Of a DNA stretch of 64,000 nucleotides, positions 56,070 to 64,000 are shown one piece after another. A program made the position numbers and the translations under genes. The notes beneath the pieces are model-generated. The model did not search any database. It saw only the letters and a program-made list of their open reading frames with translations, and was not told the origin of the DNA. Position 1 is the stretch's first letter. Each line of letters begins with the position of its first letter. Origin of the DNA: an uncultured Aquitalea sp. Lineage in GTDB: Bacteria; Pseudomonadota; Gammaproteobacteria; Burkholderiales; Chromobacteriaceae. The stretch is taken from the NCBI RefSeq assembly GCF_945957525.1, contig NZ_CAMFLA010000005.1, positions 1-64,000 of the forward strand, written 5' to 3'.

Positions 56070-56384
56070 ATGACCAAATCTGAGCTGATCGCGAGGCTGG
56101 CAGAACGACTTGCCGAGCGCAATTCTCAGTTGGTCTACAAAGATGCTGAGCTGGCCGTCAAAACCATTCTGGATGCGATGGCCAGCAACCTGGCACAGGG
56201 TAGCCGCATTGAAATCCGCGGCTTTGGTAGCTTCGATCTGAACTACCGTCCGCCGCGAGTTGGGCGGAACCCGAAATCGGGTAGCAGTGTCTCGGTTCCT
56301 GAGAAATATGTGCCGCACTTCAAGGCGGGCAAGGAACTGCGGGAACGCGTGGATCAGTCTCTTCTGGAGCAGCTCCAGGCGTAA
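56070..56384 (+). CDS. ihfB: integration host factor subunit beta
   Basis: A 104-residue DNA-bending HU/IHF protein. [12 protein letters not shown] starts the fold, [20 protein letters not shown] carries the conserved core and the proline-tipped beta arm, and [14 protein letters not shown] ends it. Linkage rpsA-ihfB is conserved in proteobacteria. It ends at a terminator at 56416. Confidence 0.96.
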   Translation: MTKSELIARLAERLAERNSQLVYKDAELAVKTILDAMASNLAQGSRIEIRGFGSFDLNYRPPRVGRNPKSGSSVSVPEKYVPHFKAGKELRERVDQSLLEQLQA

Positions 56385-56415
56385 CGGCAGTGATGCCGGC
56401 CTCGTTAAGCCAAAT

Positions 56416-56445
56416 CAAAAGCGCCGCGTCATGCGGCGCTTTTTC
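56416..56445 (+). terminator. terminator after ihfB
   Basis: AAAAGCGCCGC, loop GTCAT, GCGGCGCTTTTT with flanking A and T runs. Confidence 0.93.
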
Positions 56446-56526
56446 GTTATTTGACACGGCCCGGCTTGGGTTGGCGGGGACTATCGTTTACACTTGCACT
56501 CCGAAATCAAGCCTCAGAGGAAGATC

Positions 56527-56817
56527 ATGCGCTATATCGTGCGTATCATCGAAGTGGCACTGCTGGTGTTCCTGATCGCGGTCACCGTGCAAAACAGCCA
56601 CATGGTGGAATTCAAGCTGTTCTTCGGCCAGGTCTGGTCTGCGCCGCTGATCGTCTTCCTGCTGGTGTTCTTCGTTGCCGGCGCCGCCGTCGGCCTATTG
56701 GCCACCTTCACCTACTACCTGCGCATGCGCAGGGAACTGACGCAATTGAAAAAAGAATTGCGCACCCGTCCCGCCAGCAAAGTGGCGGTGGACCCGAGCG
56801 ACGCCATCGCTGACTGA
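56527..56817 (+). CDS. lapA: LapA-domain inner-membrane protein
   Basis: A 96-residue protein with two membrane helices (about 6-24 and 40-62) and a charged cytosolic helix, RRELTQLKKELRTR. VQNSHMVEFKLFFGQV is the LapA hallmark. LapA works with LapB in regulating lipopolysaccharide assembly. It follows its own promoter region after the ihfB terminator and leads the lapA-lapB-pyrF unit. Confidence 0.92.
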   Translation: MRYIVRIIEVALLVFLIAVTVQNSHMVEFKLFFGQVWSAPLIVFLLVFFVAGAAVGLLATFTYYLRMRRELTQLKKELRTRPASKVAVDPSDAIAD

Positions 56818-56887
56818 TAGACCGGCCCGCCTCTGAAGGGAGCGGGCTGTTGCCGATTCCAATCAAATCAAGAACAAGGAAAGCCAT

Positions 56888-58048
56888 TTGGAACTGGATC
56901 TGTGGTGGCTATTGCTGTTTCCGGCCTTTTTCGGCCTGGGCTGGCTGGCCGCGCGCGTAGACATGCGCACCGTATTGAAGCAGGCCAAGGCGGTGCCGAC
57001 TGGTTTTTATCGCGGACTGGATGCGCTGGTGGACGACAAGACCGACGTCGCGGCTGGTGCGTTGGCCGAAGTGTCCCGTCAGCAGGGCTCTGCGGTGGAG
57101 TTGCAACTGACGCTGGGCAAGCTGTATCGCAAACGCGGCGAGAATGATCGCGCTATCCGCTTGCACCAGCGCATGCTGGAGTCTTCCGATCTGCCGGGCG
57201 ATCAGCGCGATATTGTGCGCAACGAGCTGGCGCAGGATTTTCGCAAAGCCGGGCTGGTGGATCGCGCCGAAGAAATTCTGTTGAAATTGTTGACCGGCAA
57301 TATGGCGCTGGCGGCCCGCCGTCAGCTGCTGGATATCTACCAGCAGGATCGCGACTGGAAAAAAGCCATTGAAACCGCCAAGGAACTGCGCAGCGATGCG
57401 CACTCCTTTCAGCATGAAGTGGCGCAGTTTTATTGTGAACTGGCGCAAGGCGAGTTGTACCGTTCCAATCATGCCGCCGCTCGTGCGCTGGTGGATGAAG
57501 CCTTCGCCGCCAATCGCAAATGCGTGCGCGCCAGCCTGATCCTGGGCGACATCGAGTTTGCCGAAGGCCGCATTCACGAAGCGATCGCCGCCTGGCAGAA
57601 CATCGAGAAACAGAATTTCGACTATCTCACCATGGCTGCCGAACGCTTGTTCGATGCATACGAGAAGCTGGACAAGCCGATGGAAGGCATCGCCTTGCTG
57701 CGTGGTTATCAAAAAACCTTTCCGCAGCTTGAATTGACCGATCTGCTGTATCAGAAGCTCTGCGCCTACGAGGGCGAGGAACGCGCGCTGGAAGTGGCGC
57801 GCGAAGCGGTGCATGCGCGCCCCAACCTGATGGGCGTGTACCGCCTGATCGAAGCGCAGATGGACGAACTGTCGCCCGAAGGGCGCATGGATGCCGAAGT
57901 GGCGCGCGCGCTGGTGCAAAAGCATGCCCAGCGACTGACCGTGCATCGCTGCAAATGCTGCAATTTCCGCTCCCGGGCCTTCTTCTGGCACTGCCCGGCT
58001 TGCGGCGAGTGGGAGAGCTTCACGCCCAACCGCTCGGAAACCCATTGA
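56888..58048 (+). CDS. lapB: lipopolysaccharide assembly protein LapB
   Basis: A 386-residue protein that couples lipopolysaccharide supply to LpxC degradation in E. coli. An N-terminal membrane helix ([20 protein letters not shown]) anchors TPR repeats (about 45-340), and a C-terminal rubredoxin-like zinc site has CKCCNF and CPACGEW. It starts at TTG 56888, after AAGGA with good spacing; no ATG lies close enough to include the helix. It carries GTTGGCCGAAG at 57061. Confidence 0.94.
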   Translation: MELDLWWLLLFPAFFGLGWLAARVDMRTVLKQAKAVPTGFYRGLDALVDDKTDVAAGALAEVSRQQGSAVELQLTLGKLYRKRGENDRAIRLHQRMLESSDLPGDQRDIVRNELAQDFRKAGLVDRAEEILLKLLTGNMALAARRQLLDIYQQDRDWKKAIETAKELRSDAHSFQHEVAQFYCELAQGELYRSNHAAARALVDEAFAANRKCVRASLILGDIEFAEGRIHEAIAAWQNIEKQNFDYLTMAAERLFDAYEKLDKPMEGIALLRGYQKTFPQLELTDLLYQKLCAYEGEERALEVAREAVHARPNLMGVYRLIEAQMDELSPEGRMDAEVARALVQKHAQRLTVHRCKCCNFRSRAFFWHCPACGEWESFTPNRSETH

Positions 58049-58067
58049 AACGTTTCAGGATAGTGTT

Positions 58068-58814
58068 ATGAATCCTCTGGTTGCGGCCGGCCTTGACCTG
58101 GCGCCGGCGTCTCCCGTCATCGTGGCATTGGACTTTGCCGATGCTCCTGCAGCGCTGGATTTCGCTGCCCGGCTCGACCCCGCCGAGTGCCGCGTAAAAG
58201 TCGGCAAGGAACTGTTTACCGCCAGCGGCCGCTCGCTGGTGGAAAGCCTTGCCGCTCGCGGTTTTCAGGTTTTTCTCGATCTCAAGTTCCATGACATCCC
58301 CAATACGGTTGCTCACGCCTGCAAAACGGCGGCCGACGCCGGCGTGTGGATGGTGAATGTGCACGCCTCCGGCGGTCGCCGCATGATGGAAGCCGCGCGC
58401 GAAGGCCTGGCGCACTACAGCCAGCGCCCGCTGCTGATTGCGGTAACCGTGCTCACCAGCATGGAAGCGGCGGATTTGGCCGAGGTGGGCATCACCGTAT
58501 CGCCGCAAGAGCATGTGCTGCGTCTGGCTACCTTGACGCGCGATTGCGGGCTGGATGGCGTGGTGTGCTCCGCTCAGGAAGCGCCGGCCTTGAAAGCCAC
58601 GCTGGGTCAGGCCTTCAGTCTGGTGACGCCGGGCATTCGCCTGGCGGACAGCGCCGCGGACGACCAGCGTCGCGTGATGACGCCTGTGGCCGCGCTGGAA
58701 GCCGGCTCGGATTATCTGGTGATTGGTCGTCCGATTACCCGCGCCGATGATCCACTGGCTGCGCTGCGCAAGATCAACGGCGACATCGCCCAGTTCCGGG
58801 CGGCCAGATCATGA
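58068..58814 (+). CDS. pyrF: orotidine 5'-phosphate decarboxylase
   Basis: A 248-residue pyrimidine enzyme turning OMP into [13 protein letters not shown] opens the barrel; the catalytic D-K-D set is in [13 protein letters not shown] (about 71-83), and VTPGIRL and [14 protein letters not shown] bind phosphate. Coupling lapB-pyrF is conserved in proteobacteria. It overlaps the ugd start by ATGA. Confidence 0.96.
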   Translation: MNPLVAAGLDLAPASPVIVALDFADAPAALDFAARLDPAECRVKVGKELFTASGRSLVESLAARGFQVFLDLKFHDIPNTVAHACKTAADAGVWMVNVHASGGRRMMEAAREGLAHYSQRPLLIAVTVLTSMEAADLAEVGITVSPQEHVLRLATLTRDCGLDGVVCSAQEAPALKATLGQAFSLVTPGIRLADSAADDQRRVMTPVAALEAGSDYLVIGRPITRADDPLAALRKINGDIAQFRAARS

Positions 58815-60130
58815 AAATCACCGTGATCGGCTCCGGTTATGTCGGTCTTGTCACCGGCACTTGCCTCGCCGAAGTGGGCAACCATGTCTGCTGTCTGGAC
58901 GTGGATCCGGACAAGATCGCTACTTTGCAGGCGGGCGGCATTCCCATTTACGAACCCGGTCTGGACGATATGGTGCGCCGCAATGTGGCGGCAGGTCGTC
59001 TGAGCTTCACCACGGACGTGGCGGAGTCGGTCGCCTTTGGCGACATCCAGTTCATAGCCGTCGGCACGCCGCCGGACGAGGACGGCTCCGCAGACCTGCA
59101 ATACGTGCTGGCCGCCGCGCGCAATATCGGCCGCCATATGCAGGGCTACAAGGTGGTGGTGGACAAGTCCACGGTGCCGGTGGGTACGGCCGACAAGGTG
59201 CGCGCCGCCATTGCAGAGACCTTGGCCGAGCGCGGCGAAGACCTGCCTTTCAGCGTGGTGTCCAATCCGGAATTCCTCAAGGAAGGCGCGGCTATCGAAG
59301 ACTTCATGAAGCCGGACCGCATCGTGGTGGGCGTGGAGGATGAGCGTTCGGTGGAGTTGATGCGCCGTCTGTACGCGCCGTTCCAGCGCAATCACGAGCG
59401 TATCCTGTTCATGGACCTGCGCTCCGCGGAGCTGACCAAATACGCCGCCAACGCCATGCTGGCCACGCGCATTTCCTTCATGAACGAGCTGGCCAATCTG
59501 GCCGAGACGCTGGGCGCGGATATCGAGCTGGTGCGCAAGGGCATCGGTTCGGATCCGCGCATCGGCTATCACTTCCTCTATCCCGGCGCCGGTTACGGCG
59601 GCTCCTGCTTCCCCAAGGACGTCAAGGCGCTGGTGGCGACGGGCCGTGAGAACGGCCACGCCATGCGCGTGCTAACGGCGGTGGAAGAGGCCAACGATAG
59701 CCAGAAACGCCGCCTGGCGGACAAGCTGGTGGCAAGGCTGGGCGAGGACCTGACTGGCCGCCGCATCGCACTGTGGGGCCTGGCTTTCAAGCCCAATACC
59801 GACGATATGCGCGAAGCGCCCAGTCGGGTGCTGGTGGACGAACTGACCCGGCGCGGCGCGCAGGTGGCGGCATATGACCCGGTGGCGATGGAAGAGGCCG
59901 CCCGGGTGATGGGCGACAATTCGCGCCTGACGTTTGCCGAAGACATGATGCAAGCAGTGCAGGGCGCCGACGCGCTGATCATTGTTACGGAGTGGAAGAT
60001 GTTCCGCGCTCCGGATGTCGACGCCATCAAGGCCGCGCTCAAGCAGCCCTTGCTGATAGACGGCCGCAATATGTACGACCCGGCCTGGATGCGCGAGCAA
60101 GGCTTCGATTATCTGGCCATCGGCCGCTGA
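58811..60130 (+). CDS. ugd: UDP-glucose 6-dehydrogenase
   Basis: A 439-residue enzyme oxidising UDP-glucose to UDP-glucuronate for surface polysaccharide or lipid A modification. The NAD motif [16 protein letters not shown] is at 5-20, [11 protein letters not shown] near 119, and the catalytic Cys266 is in [30 protein letters not shown]-type sequence (here [19 protein letters not shown]) starts the C-terminal domain. It overlaps pyrF, and hldA follows after seven bases. Confidence 0.96.
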   Translation: MKITVIGSGYVGLVTGTCLAEVGNHVCCLDVDPDKIATLQAGGIPIYEPGLDDMVRRNVAAGRLSFTTDVAESVAFGDIQFIAVGTPPDEDGSADLQYVLAAARNIGRHMQGYKVVVDKSTVPVGTADKVRAAIAETLAERGEDLPFSVVSNPEFLKEGAAIEDFMKPDRIVVGVEDERSVELMRRLYAPFQRNHERILFMDLRSAELTKYAANAMLATRISFMNELANLAETLGADIELVRKGIGSDPRIGYHFLYPGAGYGGSCFPKDVKALVATGRENGHAMRVLTAVEEANDSQKRRLADKLVARLGEDLTGRRIALWGLAFKPNTDDMREAPSRVLVDELTRRGAQVAAYDPVAMEEAARVMGDNSRLTFAEDMMQAVQGADALIIVTEWKMFRAPDVDAIKAALKQPLLIDGRNMYDPAWMREQGFDYLAIGR

Positions 60131-60137
60131 GGTAGGC

Positions 60138-61100
60138 ATGAACCTTCTGCAAAAACTGAATCTGCAGCCCGCCGAACTGGCGGCCAGGCTGGCCGGCGCC
60201 CGTGTATTGGTGGTGGGCGACGTGATGCTGGACCGCTACTGGTTTGGCGATGTGTCCCGCATCTCGCCCGAGGCTCCGGTGCCGGTGGCCAGGATCGCCC
60301 GTATGGAAGAGCGGGCCGGCGGCGCCGCCAACGTGGCGCGCAACATCGCCAGCCTGGGCGGCAAAGCCACCTTGCTGTCGGTGGTGGGAGACGATGAAGC
60401 GGCCGGCGCTTTGCAACGCCTGCTGGAGGCGGACGGCATTACGGCTTCCCTCAAGCGCGACCCGCACATTGCCACTACGGTAAAATTGCGCGTGGTGGCG
60501 CGTCAGCAGCAGCTGATCCGGCTGGATTTTGAAGACGCGCCCAGCCGAGAGGTGCTGGCCGACAAGCTGGAAGACTATCAGGCCGTGCTGGCCAATCACG
60601 ATGTGGTGATCCTGTCCGATTACGGCAAGGGCGGGCTGACTCACGTCAGCCGCATGATCGAGCTGGCGCGCGCGGCCGGCAAACCGGTGCTGATCGATCC
60701 CAAAGGCGACGATTACGCCAAATACGCCGGTGCTACCTTGCTGACGCCCAACCGCAGCGAATTCCGCCAAGTGGCGGGCAGCTGGAGCAGCGAAGAGAAG
60801 CTGGCCGAAAAAGCCGAGAGCCTGCGCAGCGAGCTGGCGCTGGACGCCTTGCTGGTAACGCGCAGCGAAGAGGGGATGACCCTGTTCCGCGCCGACGGCG
60901 CTTTGCACCAGCCTACGCTGGCTCGCGAGGTGTACGACGTTTCCGGCGCGGGCGATACGGTTATCGGCACACTGGGGCTGGCCATGGCGGCCGGTCTGCC
61001 CTTGCCGGTGGCGATGAGCCTGGCCAATGCGGCGGCTGGTATCGTGGTGGCCAAGCTTGGCACCGCTGTTTGCCATCAGGATGAACTGTTTGCACTCTGA
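60138..61100 (+). CDS. hldA: D-glycero-beta-D-manno-heptose-7-phosphate kinase
   Basis: A 320-residue PfkB-family kinase, the RfaE domain I type, without the nucleotidyltransferase half found in bifunctional HldE. VLVVGDVMLDRYWFGDV, RAGGAANVARNIASLGG and YDVSGAGDTVIGTL (catalytic Asp) are conserved. It acts in the ADP-heptose route for inner-core lipopolysaccharide. The matching HldC is not in the window, while HldD is encoded two genes later. Confidence 0.93.
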   Translation: MNLLQKLNLQPAELAARLAGARVLVVGDVMLDRYWFGDVSRISPEAPVPVARIARMEERAGGAANVARNIASLGGKATLLSVVGDDEAAGALQRLLEADGITASLKRDPHIATTVKLRVVARQQQLIRLDFEDAPSREVLADKLEDYQAVLANHDVVILSDYGKGGLTHVSRMIELARAAGKPVLIDPKGDDYAKYAGATLLTPNRSEFRQVAGSWSSEEKLAEKAESLRSELALDALLVTRSEEGMTLFRADGALHQPTLAREVYDVSGAGDTVIGTLGLAMAAGLPLPVAMSLANAAAGIVVAKLGTAVCHQDELFAL

Positions 61101-61101
61101 C

Positions 61102-61683
61102 ATGACGCCCCCCGAGCTGCTTGATGTGCTGACGGTATGGTTTGGCGGCACGGACCAAGAGCAACTGGGCCGCGTGCGCCAGAGCTGGTTTCGCAAGGAC
61201 CCGGTCTTTGACGACATGCTGCGCCAACGTTTTCTCGGTCTGTGGCAGGACGCCTGCGACGGCAAGATCGCGCCGCAGGCCGATGATGCCTTGTCGATGC
61301 TGGCCTGGGTGGTGCTGACCGATCAGTTGCCGCGCAATATGTTTCGCGGCGATGCCCGTTCCTTCGCGACCGATGCGCTGGCGCTCCGCGCCGCCAACGC
61401 CATGGTCGCTGCCGGCCAGGACCAGGTTTTGCCGCTGCCCGCCAAGGTCTTCGTTTACCTGCCGTTCGAACACAGCGAACAACTGGCCGATCAGGATCGC
61501 GCCATCGTCTTGTTCGATGCGCTGGGCGAGGGCGAGCTGGCTGCCGGCTATCAGGATTATGCCCGCCGGCATCGGGACATCATTGTGACGTTCGGCCGCT
61601 TCCCGCACCGCAACGCCGTGCTGGGGCGCGACAATACCCCTGAAGAGACTGCGTTTTTGCAAACGCCGGGCTCTTCTTTCTGA
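61102..61683 (+). CDS. DUF924 family protein
   Basis: A 193-residue helical protein of the DUF924 (YheS-like TPR-fold) family: WFRKDPVFDDMLRQRF, VLTDQLPRNMFRGDARSFATD, LPFEHSEQLADQD and FGRFPHRNAVLGR are conserved blocks. No biochemical role is established. ATG 61102 begins one base after the hldA stop; an earlier ATG at 61081 would overlap it. Its place between hldA and hldD suggests co-expression with heptose synthesis only. Confidence 0.85.
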   Translation: MTPPELLDVLTVWFGGTDQEQLGRVRQSWFRKDPVFDDMLRQRFLGLWQDACDGKIAPQADDALSMLAWVVLTDQLPRNMFRGDARSFATDALALRAANAMVAAGQDQVLPLPAKVFVYLPFEHSEQLADQDRAIVLFDALGEGELAAGYQDYARRHRDIIVTFGRFPHRNAVLGRDNTPEETAFLQTPGSSF

Positions 61684-61696
61684 GTAGAGGTTTGCT

Positions 61697-62698
61697 ATGA
61701 CTATCGTGGTGACCGGCGCAGCCGGCTTTATCGGTTCCAACATCGTCAAGGCGCTGAACCAGCGCGGCATCACCGACATTATCGCGGTGGACAATCTCAC
61801 CAGCGGCGACAAGTTCCGCAATCTGGTGGACTGTGAAATCGCCCACTATCTGGACAAGCATGATTTCCTCAATCTGCTGCTGGAAGGCGAGTTCGAGGGC
61901 GAGATTTCCGCCATCCTGCATCAGGGCGCCTGCTCGGACACCATGAATCATGACGGCAAGTACATGATGGACAACAACTACCAGTACACACTGGCCTTGT
62001 TCGATTACTGCCAGCATGAAGAAATCCAGTTTCTGTTCGCTTCCAGCGCCGCCACTTACGGCAAGGGCACGGTGTTCAAAGAGGAGCGCCAGTACGAAGG
62101 CCCGCTCAATGTGTATGGCTACTCCAAGTTCCTGTTTGATCAGGTGCTGCGCCAGCGCATGAAAGAAGGCCTGAGCGCCCAGGCAGTGGGTTTCCGTTAT
62201 TTCAATGTCTACGGTCCGCAAGAGCAGCACAAGGGCCGCATGGCCTCGGTGGCTTTCCACAACTTCAACCAGTACCGCGAGCATGGCAAGGTAAAGCTGT
62301 TCGGCAGCAACGACGGCTGGGGCAACGGCATGCAGAGCCGCGACTTTGTCTCGGTGGAAGATGTGGTCAAGGTCAACCTGTACTTCCTGGACAATCCGGG
62401 CAAGAGCGGCATTTTCAATCTGGGCTCCGGTCGCGCCCAGCCCTTCAACGATGTGGCGGTGTCCACCGTCAACGCCTGTCGTCGCCATGAAGGCAAGCCG
62501 GCGCTGTCGCTGGACGAACTGGTGGCCCAGGGCGTCATCGAGTACATCGACTTCCCCGATGCGCTCAAGGGCAAATACCAGAGCTTCACCCAGGCCGATA
62601 TTGGTCGACTGCGCGAGGCGGGCTACACCGACGCCATGCTGACGGTGGAGCAGGGCGTGGATCGCTATGTGGACTGGCTGATGTCGCGTCAGGGCTGA
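61697..62698 (+). CDS. hldD: ADP-L-glycero-D-manno-heptose 6-epimerase
   Basis: A 333-residue NADP-dependent epimerase of the extended SDR type, final step of the ADP-heptose pathway. [19 protein letters not shown] is at 5-23, SSAATYGKG supplies the catalytic serine region, and YGYSKFLFD contains the Tyr-x3-Lys pair. [13 protein letters not shown] and [19 protein letters not shown] are typical of HldD. It ends at a strong terminator. Confidence 0.96.
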   Translation: MTIVVTGAAGFIGSNIVKALNQRGITDIIAVDNLTSGDKFRNLVDCEIAHYLDKHDFLNLLLEGEFEGEISAILHQGACSDTMNHDGKYMMDNNYQYTLALFDYCQHEEIQFLFASSAATYGKGTVFKEERQYEGPLNVYGYSKFLFDQVLRQRMKEGLSAQAVGFRYFNVYGPQEQHKGRMASVAFHNFNQYREHGKVKLFGSNDGWGNGMQSRDFVSVEDVVKVNLYFLDNPGKSGIFNLGSGRAQPFNDVAVSTVNACRRHEGKPALSLDELVAQGVIEYIDFPDALKGKYQSFTQADIGRLREAGYTDAMLTVEQGVDRYVDWLMSRQG

Positions 62699-62728
62699 TG
62701 CCTGCCGGCCCGGCTATCGGGCTGTCAA

Positions 62729-62766
62729 AGCATAAACCCCGCTTTCTAGCGGGGTTTATGCTTTTT
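62729..62766 (+). terminator. terminator after hldD
   Basis: GCATAAACCCCGCT, loop TTCT, AGCGGGGTTTATGC: a perfect 14-bp stem, then TTTTT. It ends the lapA-hldD transcription unit. Confidence 0.95.
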
Positions 62767-62831
62767 GCGGATAAGGATTTCGAGTTATTTGATTAGATAA
62801 ATCGGTTCGCTACGGCGGCTCGGACAGTTCG

Positions 62832-62837
62832 TATAAT
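62832..62837 (+). promoter_or_regulatory. -10 element of the cysM promoter
   Basis: TATAAT, a perfect -10; the -35 is weak (GCTACG at 17-base spacing), suggesting an activator. Its position excludes ATG 62836 as the cysM start codon because the mRNA would begin near 62844. Confidence 0.6.
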
Positions 62838-62862
62838 GACCGGCTGTTCAGGAGAATATACC

Positions 62863-63750
62863 GTGTTCAAGCATCTGGAAGACTTTGTCGGCCATACCCC
62901 GCTGGTGAAGCTGAAGCGCATGCCCGGTCAGACCAGCAATATCGTGCTGGTGAAGCTGGAAGGCAACAACCCCGCCGGCTCGGTGAAAGACCGTCCGGCC
63001 CTGTCCATGATCCGGCGCGCCGAGGCGCGCGGCGATATTCGCCCTGGCGACACGCTGATCGAACCGACCAGCGGCAATACCGGCATCGCGCTGGCGATGG
63101 CCGCCGCCATGATGGGTTACAAGCTGATCCTGATCATGCCGGAAAACTCTAGCGCCGAACGGGTGCAGACCATGCGCGCCTACGGCGCGGAAGTGGTGCT
63201 CACCCCCAAGGAAACCTCCATGCCGGGCGCCATCGATGAAGCGCACCGCTTGCGCGACCAGGGGCGCGGCGTCATCCTCGACCAGTTTTCCAACCCGGAC
63301 AACCCGCTGGCGCATTACGAAACCACCGGCCCGGAAATCTGGGCCGACACCCAGGGCCGGGTCACACACTTCGTTTCCAGCATGGGGACCACCGGCACCA
63401 TCATGGGCAACAGCCGTTTCCTCAAGGAAATGAATCCGGCGATTCAGATCATTGGCGTGCAGCCGGAAACCGGCAGCCAGATTCCCGGCATCCGCAAATG
63501 GGAAGACGCTTACCTGCCGAAGATTTGTGATTTCTCCCGTATCGACGATCTGCAATACGTGGGTCAGGACGAGGCGGAAGAAACGGCGCGCCGGCTGGCG
63601 AGGGAGGAGGGCATTCTGGCCGGCCCCTCGTCGGGCGGGGCGTTGGCGGTGGCATTGCGCCTGAACCAGCAACTGGAAAACGCCGTCATTGTGTCCATTG
63701 TTTGCGACCGGGGCGATCGCTATTTGTCTACCGGTTTGTTCCCCCTGTAA
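62863..63750 (+). CDS. cysM: cysteine synthase B
   Basis: A 295-residue PLP enzyme making cysteine from O-acetylserine and sulfide or thiosulfate. The PLP lysine is Lys42 in NPAGSVKDRPAL; the substrate loop is EPTSGNTGIAL and the phosphate cradle GTTGTIMGNSR. The P-A-L-S-M and length fit CysM rather than CysK. GTG 62863 is chosen because AGGAG lies eight bases before it and the ATG nine codons upstream falls inside the -10 box. Weak -35 suggests CysB-type activation (inference). Confidence 0.95.
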   Translation: MFKHLEDFVGHTPLVKLKRMPGQTSNIVLVKLEGNNPAGSVKDRPALSMIRRAEARGDIRPGDTLIEPTSGNTGIALAMAAAMMGYKLILIMPENSSAERVQTMRAYGAEVVLTPKETSMPGAIDEAHRLRDQGRGVILDQFSNPDNPLAHYETTGPEIWADTQGRVTHFVSSMGTTGTIMGNSRFLKEMNPAIQIIGVQPETGSQIPGIRKWEDAYLPKICDFSRIDDLQYVGQDEAEETARRLAREEGILAGPSSGGALAVALRLNQQLENAVIVSIVCDRGDRYLSTGLFPL

Positions 63751-63812
63751 CAGTCTGTCCGGGACGGCGCGCCGGGTGGCGCGACGCCGCCGGCAAGGCG
63801 CAAGCAGGGTTT

Positions 63813-63840
63813 CTTCGGCCAACCTCAGGGTTGGCCGAAG
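63813..63840. repeat. inverted pair of GTTGGCCGAAG words downstream of cysM
   Basis: CTTCGGCCAACC (63813-63824) and GGTTGGCCGAAG (63829-63840) form a perfect 12-bp stem with loop TCAG, 62 bp after the cysM stop. No T-run follows. In Neisseria, uptake-sequence pairs of this shape double as terminators. Two exact 11-mers within 28 bases make this the densest site in the window. Confidence 0.75.
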
Positions 63841-63983
63841 CGCTTTCTCCGCGCATCAAACCTGATGTCGCGCTGCAAAAAGGTTATGATTAGGCGATAA
63901 ACGGCTGCCCGGCAGCCCATCATAACAACGCCTTGTCTCCCCCGCGCCGGGCCGGGACGGGCCTGACAGACAGTTCGCACATC

Positions 63984-64000
63984 ATGTCCCAACATACCTT
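63984..64000 (+). CDS. start of the next gene (partial, unidentified)
   Basis: ATG 63984 reads M-S-Q-H-T before the window ends. There is no clear ribosome site, so this is only a possible start. The region 63841-63983 holds no other gene. Confidence 0.2.

Noticed and set aside
62836-62862. ATG upstream of cysM as start codon
   Set aside because: It lies inside the TATAAT -10 box and would not be on the mRNA; GTG 62863 has a proper ribosome site.

Overview
This window is a chromosomal segment of a GC-rich Gram-negative bacterium. It looks like a betaproteobacterium of the order Neisseriales, most likely Chromobacterium or a close relative. Signs are a neisserial-type porin, the cmk-rpsA-ihfB-lapA-lapB-pyrF block, the hldA/hldD heptose genes and the overall codon use. 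I see no rRNA, tRNA, CRISPR array, transposase or prophage. Almost everything is core metabolism in compact operons, so the unexpected signals are small: one repeated DNA word, an unexplained terminator, a few leader structures and one broken gene.

Layout. 1-5200: a promoter and tandem glycine riboswitch drive gcvT-gcvH, with gcvP beyond an internal terminator. 5400-11150: a PAS-GGDEF-EAL c-di-GMP protein, an orphan peptide-binding protein, two TetR regulators and a GFA-domain protein. 11200-17500: a TctDE-like two-component system divergent from an AfuABC/FbpABC-like ABC importer. 17500-22540: a porin, a 610-bp gap with an unexplained minus-strand terminator, metY, a BLUF photoreceptor and a GIDE-domain/LemA pair. 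22680-26040: a DUF2520 protein, pncB, an RsmI-like methylase and a Maf protein. 26060-32660: the fatty acid cluster yceD-rpmF-plsX-fabH-fabD-fabG-acpP-fabF. 32680-35240: pabB, a GNAT gene and pabC (folate). 35350-35730: a small membrane-protein gene interrupted by a stop codon. 35890-39160: a DUF4936 protein, tyrA, an SDR and a polytopic membrane protein. 39200-42500: a polyamine group (type III decarboxylase, PuuB-like oxidase, PuuR-like regulator). 42600-43240: a nucleotidyltransferase. 43380-49870: the fructose PTS operon fruB-fruK-fruA with divergent fruR. 50070-53215: a VOC protein, cytochrome b561, a MazG-like protein and aroA. 53600-62700: cmk-rpsA-ihfB, lapA-lapB-pyrF-ugd-hldA-DUF924-hldD. 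62830-64000: cysM and the first codons of the next gene.

Most notable observation: the 11-mer GTTGGCCGAAG occurs 23 times (14 on +, 9 on -), against well under one expected. Copies lie in three different reading frames on two strands inside genes, and also between genes. Two copies form a perfect inverted repeat just after cysM. This is the pattern shown by DNA uptake sequences in Neisseriaceae, but the word is not a known neisserial uptake dialect. It is the best candidate here for an undescribed system.
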